A DNA stretch of 64,000 bases from Zopfochytrium polystomum (taxonomy: Eukaryota > Chytridiomycota > Chytridiomycetes > Chytridiales > Chytridiaceae): assembly GCA_025765615.1 (NCBI GenBank), contig JAIVFJ010000067.1:62001-126000 (forward strand), given 5' to 3'. Positions 54,819 to 64,000 of this stretch are shown piece by piece. How positions within the stretch are numbered: position 1 is the stretch's first letter; each line of letters opens with the position of its first letter. The notes beneath the pieces are model-generated. The model was not told the origin of the DNA. It made no database searches and saw only the letters and a program-made list of their open reading frames with translations. Made by a program: the position numbers and the translations under genes.

Positions 54819-56623
54819 TCAAGGATTTGGCGGATTAGACTCCTCGATTAAACCCAAATTAGCGGAGTGAGTTCTTGTCCACTCCGTCCATTCGTCAAGG
54901 TGTTCGGCCTGCAGATGTCGTTGCAAATCATAGTCCCGCCGGAAACGACGATCACAAGGCTTGACCCAGCATGAAATGGTCCGACCCGTTTCCTCCGGAT
55001 TGTCGAATCCCGTCAGGTCGTCGAGCATGGACGGTCTGGGAACTTTATCTCTTCGCGCTTTTGCTAGTTTAGCGGGCTGATCATGGGTGAGCTTGTGCCG
55101 TGCAAGCAAGTGCTTATAAGCAAAGTCCGCACTGCAACCTTCAACGGTGCATGCAAATGGGCGAAAGCCCTCGTGAGCAGTCCGAATGTGGACAGACCGG
55201 TTGTTATAGCGAGTAAACGTTTTTGGGCATCCAGGCCAAAAGCAAGGGTACATGACCCTGTCTTCATCGTGGGTTGCCATGTGGGCCTTCAGGGCTTCGC
55301 GCTTTGTAAACACTCGTGAGCAGACTTTACATTCGATCCTGTGCTCGCGTGTGTGGGCAGAGAGCTGAGACCACTTTGAAAAGAGCTGGTCGCAGAGACC
55401 GCATGCGTAGCGAGGCTGGTCTGAAGGGTTTCGAAAAGACAAAGAAGCGAGAGTGTTGGTAAAAAGGAAGCCAACACAAGGTAGGCTTCAGAATTACCCG
55501 AGTGAACCAGCACGTGGGCCCGTAACTTGGAAGGTGTTGGAAAGGATTTACCGCAACCTTCTGTCTCACAGATGTAAGGATTGGCCTTTCCCTCGTGCGC
55601 TGCAACGTGCTTCCGAAGCTGGGTTTGCTTAGAGAATCTTTCATCACACCCTTCACGAGGGCACTGAACAAAACGTAAGTCAGTCAGGCGGTGGATTTGA
55701 AGGATGAAAGAAGTAAACCTTGAAAGGCCGAGGAGAATCGTGTCCTTTGACATGGCGGGCAAGGTGATGTTTCGTCGCGAATGACGCGGTGCAATCGGGA
55801 CGAGTGCAAGCAAATGGTTTCCTCTCCTCCAAACTATCGCCGTGTGTCAGCAGATGAATGTTGAGATGTGCCTTTCGCCGATAACTCTTTCCGCATCCAT
55901 CAAAAGTGCAGGTGAATGGACGCTGTAGTATACTACAAGTCAAAATTGAGCACTTCAACAAGCCGCACTGATACAGACCGCTCCAGTGTGGGTGAGCTCG
56001 TGGATTTTCAGTTTCGAGGCCTTTCTGAAAGCGCGGGAGCAAGTTGGGCAGACGTGTGATGAAGCAGCAGTAGCAGAGGGGGACCGAGTGTTGCGAGACG
56101 AGGAGCGTCGTCGTTGACGGCGTGTGGCGCTTTTCCGGTCGTCACCTGAGCTGTCAACCTCATCCTCGTGCTCATCATCAATGTTCGTGTTGTCGTCCTC
56201 GACGTAGTCGTCGTCCTCGCCCCCTTGGCTGTCTTCGCTGCTGTTTTCGTCTGTGGATGAAGCCGAGGGATCGAACAACTTCTTTGAGAAATAGAGTCGC
56301 GGCTTTTTCAACGTCCGTCCTCCTGAGCAATGATCGCCATCCGTTGCGCTGTCAGCTGCTGCTTCGTCGCTCAAATCCGAGGAGGAAGAAGAGGCTGCAG
56401 CTGCTGCTGCCAAAACGGAGGACGGGGTGGAGGCAACCGCTTTGCAGATGGGGGAGAGGTGTTGTCGTGCTCTTGCAGAGCGTCTCGAAGATTCGTCGTC
56501 GACGAAGTCTCTTACGGCGAATCGCTCTCCGGGAGTCTGGCAGCTCAACGGTGGAGGCGACTGTTCTGCTGGCGGTGGCGGTGACGGCGGGTTGAGGGGC
56601 CGCGGCCGCGGCAAGGCGAGCAT
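54819..56623 (-). CDS. GTF3A: Transcription factor IIIA, ten C2H2 zinc fingers
   Basis: TFIIIA binds the 5S rRNA gene to recruit TFIIIC and RNA polymerase III, and also binds 5S rRNA. The ATG at 56623 opens a ~240-residue N-terminus that is Ser/Asp/Glu-rich. Ten C2H2 fingers follow across several exons. They begin CPTCSRAFRKASKLKIHELT, CTFDGCGKSYRRKAHLNIHL, CTRPDCTASFATKHHLARHV, CPREGCDERFSKQTQLRKHV and CETEGCGKSFPTPSKLRAHV. They continue CGLCDQLFSKWSQLSAHTRE, CKVCSRVFTKREALKAHMAT, CFWPGCPKTFTRYNNRSVHI, CTVEGCSADFAYKHLLARHK and CWVKPCDRRFRRDYDLQRHL. The five-residue spacing between the cysteines (CxxxxC) in most fingers and the TFIIIA-like order support the call. S. pombe TFIIIA also has ten fingers, animals nine. 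A ~60-residue spacer separates fingers 9 and 10. Confidence 0.88.
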
Positions 56624-56699
56624 TGGTGTGTGTGTGTGTTGTGTGTTTTTTTTTTTATTTTTTATTTTTTCATTTGTTGGCAACGATCGGGAAAGAAAC

Positions 56700-56765
<66 letters not shown>

Positions 56766-56778
56766 AGAGAAAGAAAGT

Positions 56779-56817
<39 letters not shown>

Positions 56818-57190
56818 GAAGAAAGGAAGAAAGAAAGAAAGAAAGAACGAAAGAAATATTAATAAATAAAAAATTTTGTTTGATCAAGTCCTCCCCGCCG
56901 CGTGTCTGTCCCTCGGTGGGTACACACACACACACACGCTACAATAGTCACCTCAGCCCTTCAACCGCGACGCACACCTTCCCCTCCCCACGAGACGCCG
57001 TCGTCCACTCTACTCTCCCTCAACAGCAGCAGCAGCAGCAGCAGCAGCTCCCAGCAGCAGCCGCTCCAGACTCTTCAGCGAGCTACCACTCTCCTCCTCA
57101 CCGATCGTCGTTCCCCACTGGCTCGATCCGCTCGGACCATTTGCCCAGGTGTCATAGTCATCTTCACCCACCTCATTCAGTGCCAAATCC
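56624..57190. other. Divergent promoter region with (GA)n and (GAAA)n
   Basis: It lies between TFIIIA (minus) and the unrecognised gene at 57191 (plus). It contains a GA tract followed by a GAAA tract, and later a CAG run near 57,023-57,047. No gene is supported. Confidence 0.55.
56709..56856. repeat. (GA)n followed by (GAAA)n
   Basis: GA dinucleotides run to about 56,761 and pass into GAAA tetranucleotides to about 56,856. The tract starts ~85 bp upstream of the TFIIIA start codon. Confidence 0.95.
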
Positions 57191-59108
57191 ATGTCTGGCC
57201 TTACGAATTCCCTCGCGCACGCAGCGGCGCCTGATTCGATTACGTCCATCCCATCATCGACTTTGCTCTCCTGCCGGTGTCTCAACGTGCGCATCAACTG
57301 CTCGCAATCTCGCACTGGCGGGGCCCCAACTTCCCCACCAGCCACAGAAGCGGTCAGTGCGATCCCAGGTTTCGGTCCTCCTGCTATTGTCACCACCGCC
57401 TCACTCGCTCTGCCTGGAATCACGATCGTGAGTTTTTTTTGACTGAATTCTGCGAAATGATGGCTCACACTCCCACCATGTTCTCGCCCGGCGGTTTGAT
57501 CGCCCCCTAGGCGCACACTGTTCTCGTTCGCTCGTCCAGCTATCCTTCAGGATTTGCAACCGTGCAGTGCCTTGGTTGCAACCTGGCCTGCTATGCCCTC
57601 GCCATGGAATCACCGGCGTCTGCAGACGTTGTCCAGCTAAAAAGTACTCCCTTGGCACCAAGCGACGGGTCCGGTGTCATCTTTGTGTCGTCGCTGCTAT
57701 TGGTGAGCTTTGCCTCCCTTGACAAATCCAAATATGTTTTTTGACGTAAAGGCTTGAAATCTTTGAAGAGCGGGGAGAAAGCAGTTCAAGCTGCAATGCT
57801 CGATCCATCCTACAGCAGCGTTTACAAGATCATTATCGCTTCTCCCTCGCCATCTCCAGGTAGCAAAAATTTGAAGCCAGTTTCGCTTGTTTACATCTAA
57901 TAGTCTCGTTTAGCGGCCGACAGCTCGTCCCCACTCCTCGCGCAGCTGCAGGATCTTCTTTCCGCTTGGACAAATAGAGAGACGGCCCAAACGGAAGAAC
58001 GCATTCGGCGATACAAGGCTGAGCAGATGCAACTGCTGGAAGCTTCTGTTGCTCGCGCGCGCTCAGACCGTGACCGACTCTGGACACTCATAGCACGTGT
58101 AGCGGATCCCGACCATTTACTGCCATCCAACGTCTCGATCGACCCTGCCCAGATTTCCTTCTCTTCGGCTCCAAATATGGCAGCGTTTTCGTTCATGCTC
58201 AAAACCAGCATTCCCGACCGGCTCGAAACAATGCCGTCGACAGAAACGCTGGCCTCGGCGGCCTCCCACTCCAACTCGACTGCGTCCTCGTCAGAGTCGA
58301 TTGGCCCGACCGCCTCTTCCAAACTCTACGGAGACACCGTCCCATCCGTCGCTGACGCAAAAGCGGATGCTTCTCCGGAGCTGGTCACCGCCGTTGCGTC
58401 CTCCCATCCCAAGCGAGTGCACTTTGCGGAACCGGTTCCCGCCCCACCGAAAGGGTCGACTCCGTTCCAAGAGACGGCGGACTGGGCAACGCGAGGTGCA
58501 TCCAGCGAGGCTGAGGACATGTTCGATTTGGACGAGAACATTATCGACAAGCCGATTCAAAAGTACGGGGGAGACGTTGTGGTGCTGGACGACGAAACAC
58601 CGGTCGCCGGTAAGGCAAAGCCCCAAACCTCCCGACGACAACATGCGTGACAACCATTTAATATGCTTTTCGTGGGGGGGGTTTCGGCCGTAACGCCGTA
58701 GAATCAGAACGAAGTGCGGAGCCGCAGTATCTCTCCACATCAGTCCCGATCAGCGTGCCACTTCTCAAACGCCCCGCGGTGGCCGGATCGACGGCGGCCA
58801 CAGCATTGCTAGTTCCGGCTGACGTGCCGATGGTCGACGACGACGACGACGTTGGCAAGAGCGGTGAAGCGGCCGATGGAAACGGTAGAAGCGGTGCCGG
58901 CGGATCTGCGCTGCTCGGGTTGAGTCCCGGTTTCGTTGCGCCTCATATTATTGTTGCCCGCAGCTTTCACGACGAAACATTTGGTAGACCGAGGTGAGGG
59001 ATATCAAAGACTTGTTCGTAAGCGCGGGATGCATCTCTTCTGATCGCTTTCGGTGCTCGTTCCTACTTAATTTTTGCTAGCCCACGGAAGGCGTCGGTGG
59101 CGATGTAA
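57191..59108 (+). CDS. Unrecognised protein with RVxF-like motif
   Basis: Six exons join in phase: 57191-57427, 57511-57702, 57769-57859, 57914 to about 58,610, one starting near 58,702, and a final short one ending at the TAA at 59108. The first ~170 residues look folded (SGFATVQCLGCNLACYALAM, SGVIFVSSLLL, LDPSYSSVYKIIIASPSP). A coiled-coil-like stretch follows (NRETAQTEERIRRYKAEQMQ), then a disordered Ser/Ala-rich half. Near residue 310 the motif HPKRVHFAEP fits a PP1-docking RVxF site. Late segments PQYLSTSVPISVPLLKRP and LSPGFVAPHIIVARSFHDET look conserved; the latter resembles C-terminal motifs of uncharacterised fungal proteins. No family was identified. It is convergent with Rav1, whose stop is 255 bp away. 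Confidence 0.7.
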
Positions 59109-59362
59109 AGAAACATATTGTACCGCGTAGTGATCCTTGCTCTCTGGTGTCGGGTTGTCCGCAACCCGTCTGCAGTTTTTGTCTTTATCTCCTCAACCAC
59201 TTTGTTCGGGGTGGAAAGAGCCACCCTTCCTCACTTTCTTTATTTCGTTGCATTGAACAAGCAACTTCGGTTTGGCAATTTTTTGTATTTTTTTTTTTTT
59301 CCCAACGGCAGTGAGCGGATTTTCTCTGAGTCCAATCTGCAACCTCGCGTCATCGCAAAGTG
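59109..59362. other. Convergent 3' region
   Basis: About 250 bp lies between the stop of the unrecognised plus-strand gene and the stop of Rav1/DMXL. No feature is seen apart from a T run near 59,288-59,300. Confidence 0.5.
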
Positions 59363-62300
59363 TTACAAGCTAGCAACCCCGGCCGACGGTGCAAATGGTT
59401 TTACAGTGAACACAGTGGATCGTCGCAGGGAGCCGTCCACGCCGCAAGAGAAGATGCGAGAGTTGCATATCGCAACTTGCATCGTGCCGTACGAAGAAAC
59501 ACCCGAGGACCGTTCCACCTGCGCCCCAATCTGCCCTTTACGCGCTAACCCCTCCGTAGAAGTCGAGGACGCGCCCAAGTCGAGAAGAAAGGAATTGAGA
59601 TCCCACGTCTGCGCAACAAAAAAAAAAAAAAAATTCAATAAAGAAAAAGTGTGAAATTATAGCGGGTCAGATCAAGGACTGTCGTCCGTCATTCGGTCAA
59701 GAACGAACCTTTATCTCCCCGTCCGTTGAAGCGGATACCAGGTTTCCCATTACATCGTCCACTGAAAGAGATTTCACGGTGTTTGAATGCGCCGATACGG
59801 TTTTCCGCAAGCACCTTTGGCGGATGTCGAAAATATCTGAATGGGACAAAAACCATATATTAGAACATTTCAATCGCGGACTGATTGCAACTTACAAACT
59901 TCGCCTTTCTTTCCCCCCGACAAGAGAACACGATGGCGATGGGAGTACCCGAGACAGTAAGCACCAGTGTCACCAGTGGAAAACGCTTTCACGCGCGCTT
60001 TCGATGTGGGCATGAGCGTGTCCCACAGACCGATGTTGCTGAATTGGAGTTTAGCTGCGCTTACCCTAGAGAATAAAATATTTTCTTACTTGCCACTGCC
60101 GGATATTCCCGCGGTTGCCAGCAGCGTGGCAGAGCTCAAAAAGACGAAGTCATTCGTAACTGCAGAATTGGAGTTGAAGCTTAAAACAGGCTTAAGGCTG
60201 TCTTGGCTGGCGTCAAACTTCCAGATCTTGAGATTCCCTCGCATATCGCTTGCACCAAATCGGGTTCCGAATGGATCAAATCTGCACCGTGTGAGCCTTG
60301 CATTGGACCCCGAAGTTGAGTAGGACACCAGCTCCCGTTGCTGTCCAAACTGAAAGAGCTTTACAACTGATTCGACATTTGCGTTTTCAGATATCCCCGC
60401 AACATCTGGCAAACAGTGTGAGTCATTTGCGATTTGGTTTGATGTGCACGAACAGTAGTTTAGTGAAGGATGCGCTTCTAAAGCCGAAACACCCATAGCT
60501 TTGCGGCGAATTCGCTGACCACTGTCGATTCCGGCAATCGAGTCTGGAGAGAACGTTGTCAATTAAGACTCTTCAAAGTTTTCGAGAGAAAACACGCACC
60601 AGACTGCCTCAAGTTCGCCATGCTCTTCTTGACAGCACGTTGAAGTGAGTCAAAACTTAAGTTTCGGGGTATTTTCGTCCTATCTGGGGAGATTTCCTCA
60701 TTGGCGAATAGGTGCGCAGTATCTTTAAGCGCGGGCACTGCGAAGTCGTCGATTGATTCTCGCCTCTCCGAAAACGAACCTCGCCTCTGCAGCCAGCATT
60801 CTCACGATTAATTAGCGCAACGGAAAGGGACATGTTTACCTCGAAGAAGGCAAGCGAGGATTCAATATCGACTTCAATTATTGATTGATGAGTCGCGACC
60901 GCAAAATTGTTGTGGTCAAGAGGGTTGATTGCGAAAGTTCCAATTACTTCTTTCGTTCGGAAGACAACCTCGTAAGCGTCCTCTTTAACAGTTGCAGACT
61001 CCGCTGGCGGTGCTGACGATGGTTCGACAGGACGGCTTTCCATAGCAGAAGAGGATGACTCTCCCGAGTCCGCATCAAACGCAACAGGTGACAATGCGAC
61101 CATAGCGTGGTTGAAAGTGGCCAAATCGGAGGCAGAAGGGACCAGCAAGTCCAGCATTTTGCGAACATTTGCCGTTCGTTTCAACAGTGACCAAACGCCG
61201 CGACCATAAGAGTTTCCCTCCAGGTGCGCAGCCATTTTTTCTAAAGTGATGTTACTACAGGAAAAAACTGCCTTCATCATCCTCACTTGTATCGAAGAAA
61301 GCACCATTCGCACATTCTGTCCAAATTTCCGCTCGAAGCTTCGACAGAAAGATTGAGACGCTTTTAAGCACGACGTCTGACAGAAAACCGCTTGCTTCAT
61401 CCAAGTCCGGGTTCTCTTTCAGGTGCGTCAAATAGACTGACAGGTCCACTCCTACTTGCAGCAGCGAAAGAGCACGAATAATTTTTCCTGCAAGATGTCG
61501 AAGCTCGCCACTACGACCTAGCTCGCCTTCGGACAAGTCTTCTTCGCTGTCAGATGCAGGGGGGATCTGATTTCATTTGTCACAAAAAGCAGCAAGAGCG
61601 GAGCTCACCGTTGGTTCCCTCATTGCGAGCAAGTCCACAATCAACGGTTTTAAGTGGGTCGGCCTGCCACCGCCCACCAACACTTCAAAAAACCTGTCCG
61701 AAAGCCCTGTGATCCACCACAAGCCCTTCATGTCAGATTGACGAGCGCAGCAGACCGCCAAAGCTAGGAAAGCAGTCGCTGCAGCCTGAGAAACTGCACC
61801 AAGAGGCAGCGAAGTGCCGTCATGAGGGTACCTTTCATGCCAGCGTGTTATAGACCACAACATTCGCCTACAACGTGTCAATAATTTGCTGAGGAGACGT
61901 ATGGACTCACTTGGCCATATCCATCATGAATGAAATATCGCCGGAGTCGGAGCGAATCGATCCTCGAAGAGCAATTTCAGCGAGTTGGTTTGAGCCTTCC
62001 AAAAGTACTGATGCAAAAGCGTTCCCGTCTCTTGGGCTGTTGTCGACCAAGCGGGGAATCTCGAGAAAACTCAGGAAAGTGTCCATCTCCTTACATCTAG
62101 TGGAGAAAGAAGGTATGTCAGCACGTAGAAACAGAAACAAGAGCGACTCAGTATCTTATGATGAGATGCTCAAGCAGTTCCGGCTTCATATCTGCAAAGC
62201 GACATAATTCTTGGAGCCCTGATCCAACGAGAGTGAAGTAGTTTTTGAAAGTTTCTTCGGGCGACAGCACATCCAGATTCTTGGAAATGCACGCCGCGGA

Positions 62301-64000
62301 CTGATCAATGACGTGGATAATGCGGAACACCAATAACCATCGAAGACGGCGCATACACCGGATACTGAGCTCATATGACAATCGTGCAACTGGATCTACT
62401 GCCAACTCGGACTCTCGTGCTCCATCAGACGGCGAGATCGTTTCCCGCTCCTCTGCCTCCTCCACCATCACATCTTCGTCCACCAAATCTTCGTCTTCCG
62501 CCGTGTTCGCAAAAAGACTTTTCTTAAACTTACCGTAATCGTCATCGAACGAGTTGGATCCCACTGGTTCACCCCAGTCGATTCCGGCAGAATTACCAGA
62601 GGGCTGCGACGAAACTGGAGCGCTCCAATCGAAGTCTTCAGGTTTCTGACTAACTGACGAAGCAGGCGGCCCCCAGTCGAAGTCCTGCGCTTTTTGCGAC
62701 ACGGGAGCGCTCCAGTCTACTTCCTGCGCTTTCCCGGACACAGGGGTGCTCCAATCGAAGTCCTCCGCCTTTTGATTAGATGAGAGCGATTGAGTAGAAG
62801 CTTCCGCTTGGATAAGTGGTTTAGCTTGGGTTTCTTCCCCGAGGGCCGCTCTGGCCGCTTCGAAAAAGTCAGCCGAAATTTCTAGTGACAAAGTGGGACA
62901 TCCCATTGAATCGTACGTCTGAACTGCGTCGCAAATAAACTCCCTCTGAATAACAGCCGACGCTGGAGGAATTTTCGCTCTCATCGCTCGGTAATACTTG
63001 TGCAAGTGCTCGTAAAGCAGGAAAATTGACGGATCGAAAGGAGGTTCTTGGCAAACTTCCCCTGAATCAATTGAAGGTTCCCCTCGAAGCGATGACAGGG
63101 GTAGCTGCAAGGCAATTCAGTTGACATCACGATCCAAAAAGAGATCCCCACATAGGTTGCATACACGCTATTGGACTTATCTCCCAAAAAGCTGAAGCAG
63201 ATACTTGCAAGCCATCTGTTTCCCTCTCGGAGGGCATCCGATAGAAGTGAGTTTTCGACAATATCCTTGAGGATGGGGCTCTCGTCACCTTGATTATTTT
63301 TAAGAATACTTCGCTCCATTGTTCATAGATTACCTTCGACTAGTCTGCACAGTACAATAGCCAACTGAGGATCATTCAATTGCTTTAAGCAGACGCTCGC
63401 TGCATCCTTTAGTCTTTCGCCTAGGAGGAAAAACGCCGCGGCATACTCTGAAAGTGGGTTAGATGCGTTTTATCAAATAGCGCAGTCACCGTATCGCTGC
63501 TTTCCCAGTAAAGCAAACGCATTTTTAACGGCAGCTTTCTGCCATCTTTCCTCTGCAAAATCATTGCCCAAAAATTTCACCATCGCACCCTGCTCGGGAT
63601 GATTGGTGGCTAATTTCCATAGTCCCAATAGTACATTCTTTTTCTTTAGGGTGATATAGAATAGAGAGCAGTCGACGGGGTCTCTATCCTCCTTTCCCAT
63701 GTATTGGTTTCTTGCAAACGTTTCTACTTGTTTCCTCTTCAGGAGATTTAGACATTATTTGGACCCATCGTTCCACTTACAAGAGTCTCCACATTCTTGA
63801 GCCAGAAACCCATTCCCAACGACTTCGCATCAGTCCAGGTTGGCTTTCCATTGGATACTTCACTCAAAAAGTCAACCAGGTGTTCCTAGCGCGTGTTAGA
63901 CGAGGGAGACAGCGTGGAGATCCAACCTGTGAGTCGCTATAAAATGCCCAGGCTACGTCGCGGAAGGAGACAGTCGATGGAATATCGTCCGCTTTTCCAA
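59363..64000 (-). CDS. RAV1: Rav1 / DMXL (rabconnectin-3 alpha), 5' end beyond the window
   Basis: Rav1/DMXL is the large subunit of the RAVE complex, which reassembles the V-ATPase V1 sector onto V0. The right edge falls in the Rav1p_C region: SFRDVAWAFYSDSQ, then KSLGMGFWLKNVETL, KKKNVLLGLWKLATNHPEQG, AMVKFLGNDFAEERWQKAAV and KNAFALLGKQRYGD. A helical stretch follows, then a segment with five DFDW-S-x-PV repeats (62,556-62,770). The C-terminal WD40 propeller includes SCTSNQIAND, FDPFGTRFGASDMRGNLKIW, LWDTLMPTSKARVKAF, HRHRVLLSGGKKGEV, LVSASTDGEIKTWDL and RIFSCGVDGSLRRS. The gene ends at 59363. Introns are short; the last one contains a T-rich acceptor tract. The N-terminal WD40 half lies outside the window. 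The penultimate donor (GTTCGT) is weak. Confidence 0.9.

Noticed and set aside
59118..59654. Plus-strand open frame of 178 codons
   Set aside because: It overlaps, in antisense, the last exon of Rav1/DMXL, which has clear WD40 content; the frame itself has no domain and is rich in poly-Phe and poly-Lys.

Overview
The window is nuclear DNA of a eukaryote whose protein-coding genes are split by short GT-AG introns, mostly 50-150 bp. The gene content fits a zoosporic (flagellated) fungus such as a chytrid. It combines motility genes lost from most fungi (IFT144/WDR19, SPAG1/DNAAF13, a TTLL2-type tubulin ligase, dynactin p150) with housekeeping genes (ENTH epsin, Ste14-type ICMT, Pelota/Dom34, APC8/CDC23, ten-finger TFIIIA, Rav1/DMXL). 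Another flagellated opisthokont or protist is not excluded. Non-coding DNA is full of simple repeats: (GA)n, (CA)n, poly-A/T and (GAAA)n.

Left part (1-24.7 kb): a minus-strand partial gene with a long Ser-rich N-terminus leading into a membrane segment lies head to head with IFT144. After it come, all on the plus strand, a 1.9 kb gene-poor stretch, an epsin (ENTH) gene, dynactin p150Glued and SPAG1. This puts a retrograde IFT subunit, the dynein activator subunit and a dynein-arm assembly factor within about 20 kb. Next is a frameshifted relic of a bacterial-type NAD(P)/F420 oxidoreductase.

Middle part (24.7-42.9 kb): three minus-strand genes (F-box-like protein, PAS plus zinc-motif protein, very GC-rich O-fucosyltransferase-like protein). 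The last is divergent from isoprenylcysteine methyltransferase over 77 bp. Pelota and an intronless methyltransferase-like gene follow.

Right part (42.9-64 kb): a PHF14-like chromatin reader and a TTLL2-like ligase (both minus), APC8/CDC23 (plus) with three evenly spaced CACGTGA boxes at its start codon, a PB1-TIR protein (minus), TFIIIA (minus), an unrecognised gene with a PP1-docking-like motif (plus), and Rav1/DMXL (minus), which runs off the right edge.

The most unusual item is the PB1-TIR gene at 52.9-54.3 kb. A PB1 domain with features of both interaction faces, a possible polymer-former, is joined to a TIR domain that keeps a glutamate at the expected NADase position. That layout would suit an oligomerisation-activated NAD-consuming signalling or defence protein. 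Exon boundaries were read by eye from splice signals, reading frame and remembered family conservation; no alignment or gene predictor was run.
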